DNA from: DATGLE01 sp035294325
GTDB lineage: Bacteria; Chloroflexota; Ktedonobacteria; Ktedonobacterales; Ktedonobacteraceae
NCBI GenBank assembly: GCA_035294325.1
Contig: DATGLE010000151.1
Location: forward strand, 1 to 59,612
Direction of reading: 5' to 3'
Length of the DNA: 59,612 nt
Shown: positions 1-7,427 of the stretch, piece by piece
Numbering within the stretch: position 1 is the first letter of the stretch
Layout of the letters: every line of letters starts with the position of its first letter
The notes under the pieces: generated by a model
Database searches by the model: none
The model's input: the letters and a program-made list of their open reading frames with translations, nothing else
What the model was told of the DNA's origin: nothing
Program-made: the position numbers and the translations under genes

Positions 1-2
1 AT

Positions 3-1187
3 TCAAACGCACAATCCCAGCACAGTTGTCAGGCGCAGCAGTTCAGCCCCGGTAGCGAGATCGTGCGTGGCCGCGACCTTCTCCGCCGCCTGGCGCAGCA
101 GCAGCAGAGCCTCCGGCGTGTTGAGATCTTCATCCATCGCAGCCACGAAGCGATTGCGCAGCATCGTATCCTCTCCCGCCGCCGTCCTGCCGACGAGTGA
201 GCGAATGTGCTGCAAGAGTTCGACGAGATCCGTCGCGACCTGTAGATCAGCGGCGAAACACTCCCAGGGGTGGCGATAATGGTGGCTCAGCAGTGTGATG
301 CGTATGGCATCGGGCGTGTACTCTTTCACCAGGTCGCTCACCAGTGTCAGGTTGCCGAGCGACTTGCTCATCTTCTCACCATCCTGGTAGACCATCCCGG
401 TATGCATCCAGTAACGGACAAAGGGCTTCTTGCCCGTATAGTGCTCGGACTGCGCGATTTCGCAGGTGTGATGGGGGAAAGCCAGATCGGCGCCGCCGCC
501 ATGAATATCCAGTTGCGGACCGAGATAGCGCATCGCCATGGCGCTGCACTCGATATGCCAGCCGGGGCGGCCCGGTCCCCACGGGCTGGGCCAGGCCGGT
601 TCGCCCGGCGCCTGAGCCTGCCAGAGCACAAAGTCGAGCGGATCCCTCTTACGCGGATCATCAGGGAAATTGCCACGCTCGTTGGCGATTGCAAGCATCG
701 ACTGATAATCGTTCAGGCCAATGGCGCGCGCCATCTCGCCAAATTCAGCATCCTTCCTCACCGCATAGTAGACGCAACCCTCGCTCTCGTAGGCATACCC
801 GCGCGCCAGCAGCGCCTGCACAATCTCAATGATCTGCGGGATCTGGTCGGTTGCGCGCGCGTAAACATCGGGCCGGCGCACATTGAGCGTAGCCATGTCA
901 CGTAAATAGCGCTCCGTCTCACGGCGCCCCAGTTCATCCCATGCCATCCCTACTTCGCGCGCCTTGCGCAAAATATCGTCATCGATATCGGTCACGTTCT
1001 GTACATACTTCACTTTATGTCCCTGATACTCAAGATAACGGATGAGAGTATCGAAGGAAACATATGTAAAGGCGTGGCCCAGGTGCGTCGTATCATAGGG
1101 AGTGACGCCGCACACATAGATGCGCACAGTGTCGTCGAGTGGAGTGAACGTCTCAAGGGATTGGGTGAGGGTATTGAACAATTTCAT
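3..1187 (-). CDS. Cysteinyl-tRNA synthetase-like / MshC-like cysteine ligase, short form
   Basis: Class I ligase that activates cysteine with ATP, for tRNA-Cys (CysS) or for an amino-sugar thiol precursor (MshC). Seen in the 394 residues: HLGH at 35-38, KMSKS at 272-276, and candidate zinc ligands Cys26, Cys214, His239 and Glu243. The stop at bases 3-5 lies inside the window, so the protein really ends after the first helices of the anticodon-binding region. CysS usually has about 460 residues and MshC about 410. The stretches PYDTTHLGHA, KRDPLDFVLWQA and SPWGPGRPGWHIECSA recall MshC, while HTCEIAQSE and KSLGN recall CysS. The start is the ATG at 1187, preceded by AGGAG at good spacing; upstream in-frame codons lack a site. 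tatD lies 64 bases upstream on the same strand. Ligase family is sure; substrate is open. Confidence 0.85.
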   Translation of the reverse strand: MKLFNTLTQSLETFTPLDDTVRIYVCGVTPYDTTHLGHAFTYVSFDTLIRYLEYQGHKVKYVQNVTDIDDDILRKAREVGMAWDELGRRETERYLRDMATLNVRRPDVYARATDQIPQIIEIVQALLARGYAYESEGCVYYAVRKDAEFGEMARAIGLNDYQSMLAIANERGNFPDDPRKRDPLDFVLWQAQAPGEPAWPSPWGPGRPGWHIECSAMAMRYLGPQLDIHGGGADLAFPHHTCEIAQSEHYTGKKPFVRYWMHTGMVYQDGEKMSKSLGNLTLVSDLVKEYTPDAIRITLLSHHYRHPWECFAADLQVATDLVELLQHIRSLVGRTAAGEDTMLRNRFVAAMDEDLNTPEALLLLRQAAEKVAATHDLATGAELLRLTTVLGLCV

Positions 1188-1251
1188 GGTTTTCTCCTGA
1201 ATTATCTGGCCTGCTCGGCTCGGATCCGTCGTTGGGAATATAAAAAAGATA

Positions 1252-2025
1252 TCAAGTGCGCAGCGAGAACAGGCGAACGGCATTGTCCGTAGTGATGCGT
1301 GCGATCTCCTCCAGCGTCATGCCACGAAGCTGCGCCAGCCTTTCGGCGACGTATCTCACAAAAAGCGGTTCGTTGCGCCTGGCCTTGAGCGGTTTCGGAA
1401 CCAGGTAGGGGCTATCGGTCTCGACCAGCACGCGATCCAGCGGCACCATGCGCGCCACTTCCGGCAGCGCGTTGCCCTGCTTCGTCAGCGGTCCCGCGAA
1501 TGAGATCATGAAGCCCTCGCAGCTCAGGCATTCCTCGGCCTGGGCAACATCGCCGGAGAAACAGTGAAAGACGCCGCGCAGCCCCTTTCCGTGCGCGCGC
1601 AGCAACTCGATCACCTCATCATGCGCATCACGGACATGAATAATGCAGGGCAGGTTGCATTCGCGGGCAAGCTGGAGATGGGCGCAGAAGACGGAGCGCT
1701 GCACCTCACGCGGCGAGAGCATGCGAAAGTAATCGAGTCCGAACTCCCCGATAGCCACAACTTCCGGCTCGCGGGCAAGCTGGCGCAACTGGCCGCCGAC
1801 CTCATCGCTGTAGCTCATGGCATCGTGCGGATGCACGCCTACGCCGGCGAAAACGACGCCCGGATGCGCTTTTGCCAGCGCTACAGCCTGCTGGCTCGAT
1901 GGCAGATCGCAGCCGGGATCGACGATGCGGGTAACGCCGCCCGCGACAGCAGCCTGGATCGTGGCCTCGCGATCAGTTTGGAAGCGGGAAGTATCGATGT
2001 GGGCATGGCTATCGACGAGCAACAC
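1252..2025 (-). CDS. tatD: TatD family metal-dependent hydrolase (deoxyribonuclease type)
   Basis: TIM-barrel amidohydrolase-fold nuclease; family members act as cytoplasmic 3'-5' DNases or on D-aminoacyl-tRNA. Metal-site residues are visible in order: the N-terminal HAH pair in DSHAHID, Glu in IGEFGLDY, His in IIHVRDAH, His in HCFSGD and Asp in VETDSPYL. With the start used here the protein has 257 residues, normal for the family. The GTG at 2025 was chosen because AGGA lies five bases upstream and the protein then begins MLLVDSHAHID; an in-frame TTG at 2040 has no site. It precedes the cysteine ligase gene on the same strand and probably shares its transcript. In many bacteria tatD sits next to an aminoacyl-tRNA synthetase gene, in keeping with this pairing. 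Confidence 0.93.
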   Translation of the reverse strand: MLLVDSHAHIDTSRFQTDREATIQAAVAGGVTRIVDPGCDLPSSQQAVALAKAHPGVVFAGVGVHPHDAMSYSDEVGGQLRQLAREPEVVAIGEFGLDYFRMLSPREVQRSVFCAHLQLARECNLPCIIHVRDAHDEVIELLRAHGKGLRGVFHCFSGDVAQAEECLSCEGFMISFAGPLTKQGNALPEVARMVPLDRVLVETDSPYLVPKPLKARRNEPLFVRYVAERLAQLRGMTLEEIARITTDNAVRLFSLRT

Positions 2026-2117
2026 GTATGTCCTTTCCAACGGATGAGCAAAAGAAAGGGAGAGTCAAGTCGGTAAAATGGCTTTTTCCTCTCCCTGGTT
2101 ACTTCATTCTGTGTAGT

Positions 2118-2147
2118 ATTATCGCACATGTTTTCTCTATGCGACAA
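2118..2147 (-). promoter_or_regulatory. Candidate promoter for tatD and the ligase gene
   Basis: Reading the minus strand, TTGTCG (2147-2142) is followed after 18 bases by GATAAT (2123-2118), about 93 bases before the tatD start. Spacing and -10 match a housekeeping sigma promoter; the -35 is weaker. Inference from sequence only. Confidence 0.45.
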
Positions 2148-2316
2148 GCCTCAAGACATCATTCCCCCGCGCATGTAACCCCTTGCGTATGTTCTGTTGG
2201 TTGAGTTATTTGCCGATATGAGTGATAGCGAGTCCATTTCATGCTCCCGGGTTATGAGAGGACCCGCCATACTCTATATTACATCTCCATGTATGGATGT
2301 AAGGAGGTAATATCTT

Positions 2317-3486
2317 ATGGTTCCCGCAATGCGGCGCGTTAAATTGCTCACAGTGATGACGGTTGGGGCGCTTCTTCTGGCTGGCCTCGCATTCTCATTC
2401 TTCACGTTGAGCATGCCCCGGGCGGCTCATGCGTCTGGACAGAAGATCCATAAGGGCTTCTATGCACAGACCAACCTGGTCTCGGACCTTCCCCACATCG
2501 CCAGGGTTCAGGACAAGAACCTGGTCAACTCCTGGGGACTGGTGCACGGTCCCACGACTCCCTGGTGGGTTGCAGACAATGGGACGGGCGTATCTACCCT
2601 GTATAACGGCAATGGCACCCCCTTCCCGGCAGGTTCCCCGCTCGTAGTTACTATCCCACCCCCGGCTGGCAGCCCTGCGGGCACAACCGCGGCGCCAACC
2701 GGCATCGTCTTCAACGGCACAAATGACTTTGTTGTCAGGGCAAATGGCAAGTCTGGCCCGAGCCTCTTCCTGTTTGCAACCGAAGACGGCACGATCTCTG
2801 GATGGAATATCAATGTGAACCCGACTCGCGCGATCCGGGTAGTAGATCGCTCGAAGGTGGGTTCGGGAGCGGTGTACAAGGGGCTGGCAATTGGCAGCAG
2901 TCAGGGCCGCGATTTCATCTATGCCACCAACTTTCGCTTCGGCACCGTCGAGATGTTCGATGCGAATTTTCACCTTGTGCGATCCTTCACCGATAACAAA
3001 CTGGCACATGACTGTCCACTGGCAGGCCAGTGCTTCGCGCCATTCGGCATCCGCAACATCGGGGGCAACCTCTTCGTTACTTTTGCCTTGCAGGATGATA
3101 AGAAGCACGACGATGTAGCAGGCCCCGGCCATGGCTTCGTCGACATCTTCAGCACCGGAGGCAAGTTGTTGAGTCGTTTCGCTGCACATGGCGCGCTCAA
3201 CTCTCCCTGGGGCCTGACCATGGCGCCTGGCAATTTCGGTCCATTCAGCAACGACTTGCTGGTGGGCGATTTCGGCGATGGGCGCATCAACGTCTTCAAT
3301 CCTGATAACGGCGCCTTCCTCGGCCAGCTCCGCAACAAAGCTGGCAAGCCGATCACCATTAACGGGCTGTGGGGCCTTGACTTTGGCAACGGCAATCTGG
3401 CCGGCGAGACCGATGAACTCTTCTTCGCCGCAGGTCTCAACGATGAGGCGGATGGACTCTTTGGCAAGATCCAGTTTGAGAATTAA
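2317..3486 (+). CDS. Secreted TIGR03118 family protein (beta-propeller-like)
   Basis: Exported protein of 389 residues with no known enzymatic role. A basic start and hydrophobic stretch (about 8-33) ending PRAAHASG form a signal peptide. The mature part begins with the family's NLVSDLPHIARVQDKNLVNS region, followed by WGLVHGP, TPWWVADNGTG, a PTGIVFNG motif and LFATEDGTISGWN. Repeated WGL/NxLLVGDFGDG units suggest a propeller, as known for this family. AGGAGG stands nine bases before the ATG, fixing the start. It has its own intergenic regions on both sides and faces the cupredoxin gene, separated by a long palindromic repeat. A location outside the membrane is inferred from the signal peptide. 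Confidence 0.88.
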   Translation: MVPAMRRVKLLTVMTVGALLLAGLAFSFFTLSMPRAAHASGQKIHKGFYAQTNLVSDLPHIARVQDKNLVNSWGLVHGPTTPWWVADNGTGVSTLYNGNGTPFPAGSPLVVTIPPPAGSPAGTTAAPTGIVFNGTNDFVVRANGKSGPSLFLFATEDGTISGWNINVNPTRAIRVVDRSKVGSGAVYKGLAIGSSQGRDFIYATNFRFGTVEMFDANFHLVRSFTDNKLAHDCPLAGQCFAPFGIRNIGGNLFVTFALQDDKKHDDVAGPGHGFVDIFSTGGKLLSRFAAHGALNSPWGLTMAPGNFGPFSNDLLVGDFGDGRINVFNPDNGAFLGQLRNKAGKPITINGLWGLDFGNGNLAGETDELFFAAGLNDEADGLFGKIQFEN

Positions 3487-3494
3487 GCGAAGAC

Positions 3495-3603
3495 GTTCAC
3501 GCCGCTCCGCCGCACAAGCGATAGAGTTTGTATTGTGGAAAAAGCGCTTCGCGCTTTTTCCACAATACAAACTCTATAAGGCGAACGCTTACGGCGCTCG
3601 CCA
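3495..3603. repeat. Shell-and-palindrome repeat, copy 1
   Basis: The centre (3521-3577) is a perfect inverted repeat with 27-bp arms and loop TTC; the inner arm reads TTGTGGAAAAAGCGC. GC-rich shell sequences flank it (GCCGCTCCGCCGCAC on the left, GGCGCTCGCC on the right). It lies between the ends of convergent genes and could also stop transcription from both sides, though no U-run follows the stem. Confidence 0.9.
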
Positions 3604-3631
3604 GCGATTATGCCGGAAATCGGCCACGCTC

Positions 3632-4483
3632 TTACCCACCGCCAACCAGGATAAAGCCTTCCATCGGAACTGGATACTCCGACGCATCCTGCTGCGCCTG
3701 CGCGCGGTGCCAGGAGGAATTGATCGTGGCATGGGCCGCGCAATAATAATAGTACAGCCCGGCGGTGTGCAGTCTGACGACGCTGGTTCCTCCGTAGGGC
3801 GAAGCAGCCTGAACGCCCTTGACCTCCACGCTGCCAAACGGGCCGTTATTGATAGGCGCCGACCAGCCCGGGACTAGCGAGACAAAATGCGTGTCGGTAT
3901 CGCGATTGCGCCAGGAAATGGTCCCGTTGCGCGCGATGGCGATGAAATCTGTGCTAAACTCATCTTTGCCGTCAGGGATGATATTGCTCGCTGTCGCAGG
4001 CAAATCCTTGATCGCCCCTTGCACCCAGATCACGCCTTCCATCGCCAGTGGGAAGTTCGGCACGCCCTTGTGCGCAGCTACACGATGATCTGTTGTATCC
4101 CAACGCGCCTGACTACTATCGAAGTAGTCATAGATACCGGGCGTTTTGAAGGTAAACATGGCCTTCTGCCCCGGCGCAACCATCAACGAGAATGGCTCGG
4201 GATTGAGGAAAGAACTGTGATCCCAGGTTGTCATGATATTATGCGTAGCCTTATCCTGGTTCTGCCATATGACCGTTGCGCCGGGCTGGATCGCCACGAT
4301 AAACGGATCAAAGAGATCCTGCCCGCGCGGAATGGTCACTATGGAATGGGGTTGAGCAGGCCGGGAAGGCTCGCCTGTGTCTGTTGTGCCGGGAACTGGC
4401 AGGCTGCTACAGGCTGCCAGCAGCACAGCAAGCAGCAGCATGATGGTGAGCGCGAGACTTTGTGGCCTGAAAGGGCACGACAT
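3632..4483 (-). CDS. Lipoprotein with two cupredoxin (plastocyanin-like) domains
   Basis: Membrane-anchored blue-copper-type protein of 283 residues, probably an electron carrier or copper-binding protein outside the cell membrane. A signal peptide ends in a lipobox, LLAAC, so Cys25 is the likely lipid anchor. Domain 1 (about 45-150) has the early His of ATHNIMT and the Met of LAMEG but lacks Cys and His where YDYFDSS stands. Domain 2 (about 170-283) has a full type-1 set: His in DTHFVS, Cys and His in YYCAAHA, and Met in PVPMEG. GGAGA lies five bases before the ATG. The gene is downstream of the padR-like gene on the same strand but 180 bases away. Copper binding is expected for domain 2 only. 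Confidence 0.85.
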   Translation of the reverse strand: MSCPFRPQSLALTIMLLLAVLLAACSSLPVPGTTDTGEPSRPAQPHSIVTIPRGQDLFDPFIVAIQPGATVIWQNQDKATHNIMTTWDHSSFLNPEPFSLMVAPGQKAMFTFKTPGIYDYFDSSQARWDTTDHRVAAHKGVPNFPLAMEGVIWVQGAIKDLPATASNIIPDGKDEFSTDFIAIARNGTISWRNRDTDTHFVSLVPGWSAPINNGPFGSVEVKGVQAASPYGGTSVVRLHTAGLYYYYCAAHATINSSWHRAQAQQDASEYPVPMEGFILVGGG

Positions 4484-4667
4484 GCTATTCTCCTTATTTT
4501 CATGTTAAAGATCAACACGATCTTCTTTTCTCTACTGTCATTCTCCACCCTGGAGCAAATTGACAAACACGAGGCAAGTTCTTTATCCAGGGGTGACTGA
4601 TTTCCAGCACCATCGTTGCTCACGCGGCGCGAGAAGAGTATCAGGCACCCTCTTACCAGGAGAAAAG

Positions 4668-5276
4668 CTATGTCGATTGCTGCTGACTCCCTTCAATCTC
4701 CTCCAGAGCCTCGTAGAGCCAGCGGATGTAGGTCTGCTCAAATTCGATGGCGAAACGGGCAGCCAGGCGAAAATAGGGATCTCCTTCTTCCCCAACTGCA
4801 TAAGGATTCGGGCGCCTATCCTTTGGCGGCAGCGGTCCGCGCGCCGGAGGATAGAGCGCATTCTGACGATAGGCCAGCAGGCGTATCTCATGCTCGGCTA
4901 TGCTCGCGCGCAGGTGCCGCGCGAGGTCATCGGGCGCGGCAAAGGTGCCAAAGAGCACCTTGAGGAGCAGTTCGTCGCGCAATTGAAAGACTTCCGGCGG
5001 TTGGGCCTGCCATTGATGCAGCGCCGCGTAACCCTTCTCGGTGATAGAGTAGATTTTACGATCAGGGCGCGATTCCTGCTCCTCACGCTCCATCTCTACC
5101 CAGCCGAGCGCCTTCATACGTCGCAGTTCTTTATAAATCTGGCTCTGCGCCGCTCCCCACATCGTGGAGAGCATATGGTCGAAGAGACGCTTGAGATCGT
5201 AGCCGGATAATGGCCCCCAGAACGCCAGCAATCCAAGAATTGCATAGGTAATTGGATAAGCCTCCTGTCGCTCCAT
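4668..5276 (-). CDS. PadR family transcriptional regulator
   Basis: DNA-binding repressor type of 202 residues. The N-terminal winged helix (about 8-90) contains AILGLLAFWGPLSGYDLKR, SQIYKELRRMKALGWVE and the wing region RKIYSITEKGYAAL, all typical of PadR. The C-terminal half, rich in helices and acidic residues (about 95-190), matches the Vir_C dimerisation region. The ATG follows GAGGTG at suitable spacing. The gene is divergent from the small membrane protein gene at 5625, and the region between carries two dyads of the form ATGAC-N5-GTCAT around a promoter. The likely job is repression of that neighbour. The ligand is not evident. Confidence 0.92.
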   Translation of the reverse strand: MERQEAYPITYAILGLLAFWGPLSGYDLKRLFDHMLSTMWGAAQSQIYKELRRMKALGWVEMEREEQESRPDRKIYSITEKGYAALHQWQAQPPEVFQLRDELLLKVLFGTFAAPDDLARHLRASIAEHEIRLLAYRQNALYPPARGPLPPKDRRPNPYAVGEEGDPYFRLAARFAIEFEQTYIRWLYEALEEIEGSQQQST

Positions 5277-5330
5277 AGCTGCACCTCGTCATATTCCACG
5301 GCCCTCTAAGGTGCCTTCGCCCCCTCTCGT

Positions 5331-5449
5331 CAGCCACTCGTGCGGCGGAGCCGCACCAGACGTGGATGATAGTGTGTGGGAAAATGCGCTTCGCGCATTT
5401 TCCCACACACTATCATCCACAAAGCGAGCGCCGCAGGCGTGAGCAGACG
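5331..5449. repeat. Shell-and-palindrome repeat, copy 2
   Basis: The centre (5362-5420) has perfect 28-bp arms and loop TTC, with inner arm GTGTGGGAAAATGCGC. Shell pieces TGCGGCGGAGCCGCAC and GCGAGCGCCGCAGGCGTGAG flank it. It lies between the divergent padR-like and membrane protein genes, upstream of the operator region. Confidence 0.92.
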
Positions 5450-5500
5450 ACGTTGCCGGAGATTAGACATACCCCGGGAACCGCTCATTCATAATTATTA

Positions 5501-5586
5501 TATGACATTTCGTCATAATTACTCTTGTCATATCCAGCCATCTCTGGGTATAATCTACATAGCTATATGACTTGATGTCATATGAC
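5501..5586 (+). promoter_or_regulatory. Promoter and PadR-type operator dyads
   Basis: A promoter reads TTGTCA (5525-5530), 18-base spacer, TATAAT (5549-5554). Two dyads share the form ATGAC-N5-GTCAT: one at 5502-5516 upstream of the -35, and a longer one, ATATGAC-TTGAT-GTCATAT (5565-5583), over the likely transcription start; GTCATATGAC (5577-5586) is itself palindromic. Spacing and placement fit repression by the divergent PadR protein, whose family binds such dyads. The link is inference. Confidence 0.75.
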
Positions 5587-5624
5587 AAAAAGATAGGCAG
5601 GTTTATTCCATAAAGGAGATCACA

Positions 5625-6014
5625 ATGAAATTCGCTAAGATTGTGTTTCTGATTGCGGGAATCTATGGGATTGTGGTGACTGCGCCGCTCTTCCTGATGG
5701 AAGGGCTTGTCGATACTATGACGCCGCCGGCAATCACTCACCCGGAGTATTACTATGGCTTCGCATGTGTGACGCTGGTATGGCAGTTGCTCTTCCTCAT
5801 GCTGTCGCGCGATCCGGCGCGCTACCGGCCAATCATGCTGATGGCAGTCTTAGAAAAGGTATCCGGCATAGCCTTCATCCTGCTCGTGCTGCTGCATCGC
5901 TCGCCGCCATCAATGCTGATCGGGGTAGTTGATGTGGTACTGGGCACACTCTTCCTGATTGCCTATATCAGAACGGCTCCAGCCAGGATTCAACAGGCGG
6001 CTATGTCATCCTGA
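5625..6014 (+). CDS. Small four-helix membrane protein under PadR-type control
   Basis: Hydrophobic protein of 129 residues with four likely membrane segments (about 5-25, 44-60, 70-90 and 97-115). I do not recognise a named family; the size and layout resemble small DoxX-like or DUF membrane proteins. GGAG eight bases before the ATG sets the start. It is the only gene behind the dyad-flanked promoter and is divergent from the PadR regulator, so a role in the response sensed by that regulator is likely. The stop codon lies within the first bases of a MITE-like element (6004-6165), so the last residues, roughly MSS, are encoded by the element and the original C-terminus may have been altered. 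Confidence 0.8.
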   Translation: MKFAKIVFLIAGIYGIVVTAPLFLMEGLVDTMTPPAITHPEYYYGFACVTLVWQLLFLMLSRDPARYRPIMLMAVLEKVSGIAFILLVLLHRSPPSMLIGVVDVVLGTLFLIAYIRTAPARIQQAAMSS

Positions 6015-6165
6015 GCGGGAGTGAAGGATCCCGCCCGACGCAGGAAGGGCGAGTTACTCAGCCGGAGCGGGAGATCGCCAGGCCGCTGGCACGCGCCCGC
6101 CTTGTAGCAGGCGGATCCTTCCACTTCGTGCCTCAGGGCTGCGGCTCACTGCGCTCAGGATGACA
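6004..6165. mobile_element. MITE-like element with 14-bp terminal inverted repeats
   Basis: The ends TGTCATCCTGAGCG (6004-6017) and CGCTCAGGATGACA (6152-6165) are exact inverted repeats. Inside, GTGAAGGATCC and GGATCCTTCCAC pair again. No open frame is carried. A decayed sequence of the same kind is visible near 43388-43463. The element overlaps the end of the preceding gene and supplies its stop codon. Transposition by a host enzyme is an inference from the structure. Confidence 0.65.
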
Positions 6166-6187
6166 GGGGTAAGTCTCTTACGCGTGG

Positions 6188-7060
6188 TCAGGGACGAGAC
6201 CAGAGCGCGGCAACCGAGTCCACAAGTTCACGGCCCTGTGCGCGGCCAGCCAGGGCCGAGGGCCGCCGGGTCGCCGGGTCCAGAGGGTTCAGTCCGATAG
6301 CTGCTGCGGATGCAGCATCGGGCGCGATTACCAGCACCCGGCCGCCCTCTCGTTCCAGAGCCTCTACTTCCGCAGTAAGGCCCATCCCCATATAATCCGC
6401 GTTTGCCCCCAGGGGGTTCAGGATCAAAACGCGATTATAGCCCCTTGCCAGATCCGCGTTTGTCGCCGAGCGCACCCCGCCATCCATATAGCGTCGCCCC
6501 GCGATGGTCACGGGCGGCCAGACACCGGGAACGGCGCAACTGGCCGCAACGGCATCCACCAGAGAGACCCCGGACTCTCGATCCATGATGTATTCCTCGC
6601 CGGTTGCCGTATCTACAGCCACAATCAGAAGACGCTGCTGCGGCCACATACGAGAGGGAAGCCGGGACTCGATGATGGCATGCCGGTCCGCTTCCGGCAC
6701 TGTCGGCGCTGCCAGAGCGTAAGCGCCAACGCGCGCCCGCATTGCTTTGACATCTGAACCGACTTCGGCTGCTGCCTGACTGAAGGCATTCATCAACTGT
6801 GCAGGATCGAACTCCACCTTGCGTTCCTTCGACTGCTCAACCGGGGTCAGTTGAGAGGCGAAAAGGCTCTCAAGGTCGGTCCCGCTGGTGATCTGAGCGC
6901 CAACCACAGAGCCAGCCGAGGTTCCAATGATGACATCCGCATCCCGCACATCCAGGCCCTTATCGTGCAGGCCCGTAAGGATGCCCAGCTCCCAGGCGAC
7001 TCCGGCCACGCCTCCTCCTCCGAAGACCAGCGCTCGTGTTCCTATCCCATTCGTATTCAT
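6188..7060 (-). CDS. Patatin-like phospholipase
   Basis: Predicted cytoplasmic lipid acyl hydrolase of 290 residues with the Ser-Asp dyad of patatins. The oxyanion glycine loop is VFGGGGVAGVAWELG (about 11-25), the nucleophile elbow is GTSAGSVVG, and the catalytic Asp lies in the DGGVRS motif. The ATG at 7060 is preceded by GGAGG six bases upstream; a longer in-frame start exists but has no site. It stands alone on the minus strand, with the MITE-like element behind its 3' end and a repeat element in front. Substrates are probably membrane phospholipids or acylglycerols, from family knowledge. Confidence 0.93.
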   Translation of the reverse strand: MNTNGIGTRALVFGGGGVAGVAWELGILTGLHDKGLDVRDADVIIGTSAGSVVGAQITSGTDLESLFASQLTPVEQSKERKVEFDPAQLMNAFSQAAAEVGSDVKAMRARVGAYALAAPTVPEADRHAIIESRLPSRMWPQQRLLIVAVDTATGEEYIMDRESGVSLVDAVAASCAVPGVWPPVTIAGRRYMDGGVRSATNADLARGYNRVLILNPLGANADYMGMGLTAEVEALEREGGRVLVIAPDAASAAAIGLNPLDPATRRPSALAGRAQGRELVDSVAALWSRP

Positions 7061-7168
7061 CGCAATCCTCCATAAAACAGCAAGTATCAATCACAAGGGG
7101 ATGGTATCGTTGGATAATTTCGCAACGTACCACTTCTCATTCTACCATCATCCTGACTCGGAGTATGT

Positions 7169-7334
7169 CTGATTCCTGGCGCCCTTGCTTGCTCGCGCCT
7201 GCGGCGCTCGCCTTATTTACTGTGCCGGGTGAGAACATGCGCCGGGCGCATGTTCTCACCCGGCACAGTAAATCCCGGGTGCGGCGGAGCCGCGCGACCA
7301 GCCGGCCTGCAAGGGTGTGGGCACCGGGAATCAG
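7169..7334. repeat. Shell-and-palindrome repeat, copy 3 (reverse orientation, with outer inverted repeat)
   Basis: The centre (7215-7273) has perfect 28-bp arms and loop CGG, with inner arm GGTGAGAACATGCGC. The shell is in reverse order relative to copy 1: GCTCGCGCCTGCGGCGCTCG on the left and GTGCGGCGGAGCCGCGCG on the right. An outer imperfect inverted repeat, CTGATTCCTGGCGCCC (7169-7184) against GGGCACCGGGAATCAG (7319-7334), defines the ends of a 166-bp unit. It lies between divergent genes. Confidence 0.9.
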
Positions 7335-7369
7335 AGTTATTCTTACATTTAAGAGGAAAGAGACGAGGC

Positions 7370-7401
7370 TTGACCTTGCCCCAGGGGCAAAGTTTTATGG
7401 T
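7370..7401 (+). promoter_or_regulatory. MerR-type promoter with 20-bp spacer and dyad
   Basis: TTGACC (7370-7375) and TATGGT (7396-7401) are 20 bases apart, too far for unassisted sigma-70 use but normal for MerR-activated promoters. The spacer holds a perfect dyad, TTGCCCC-A-GGGGCAA (7376-7390), where MerR dimers bind. The first gene downstream is a MerR regulator, so the operon is probably autoregulated. Confidence 0.75.
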
Positions 7402-7427
7402 ATTGGTAGTAGCAAGGAGATGAGTTT

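Noticed and set aside
3..1187. Cysteine ligase as a gene cut by the window edge
   Set aside because: A TGA in frame at bases 3-5 ends it within the window; a nearby frameshift cannot be excluded without more sequence, but none is visible.
2395..3570. Long open frame of about 390 codons opposite the TIGR03118 gene
   Set aside because: It is antisense to a gene with a signal peptide, ribosome-binding site and family motifs, ends in the palindromic repeat, and its translation shows no domain.
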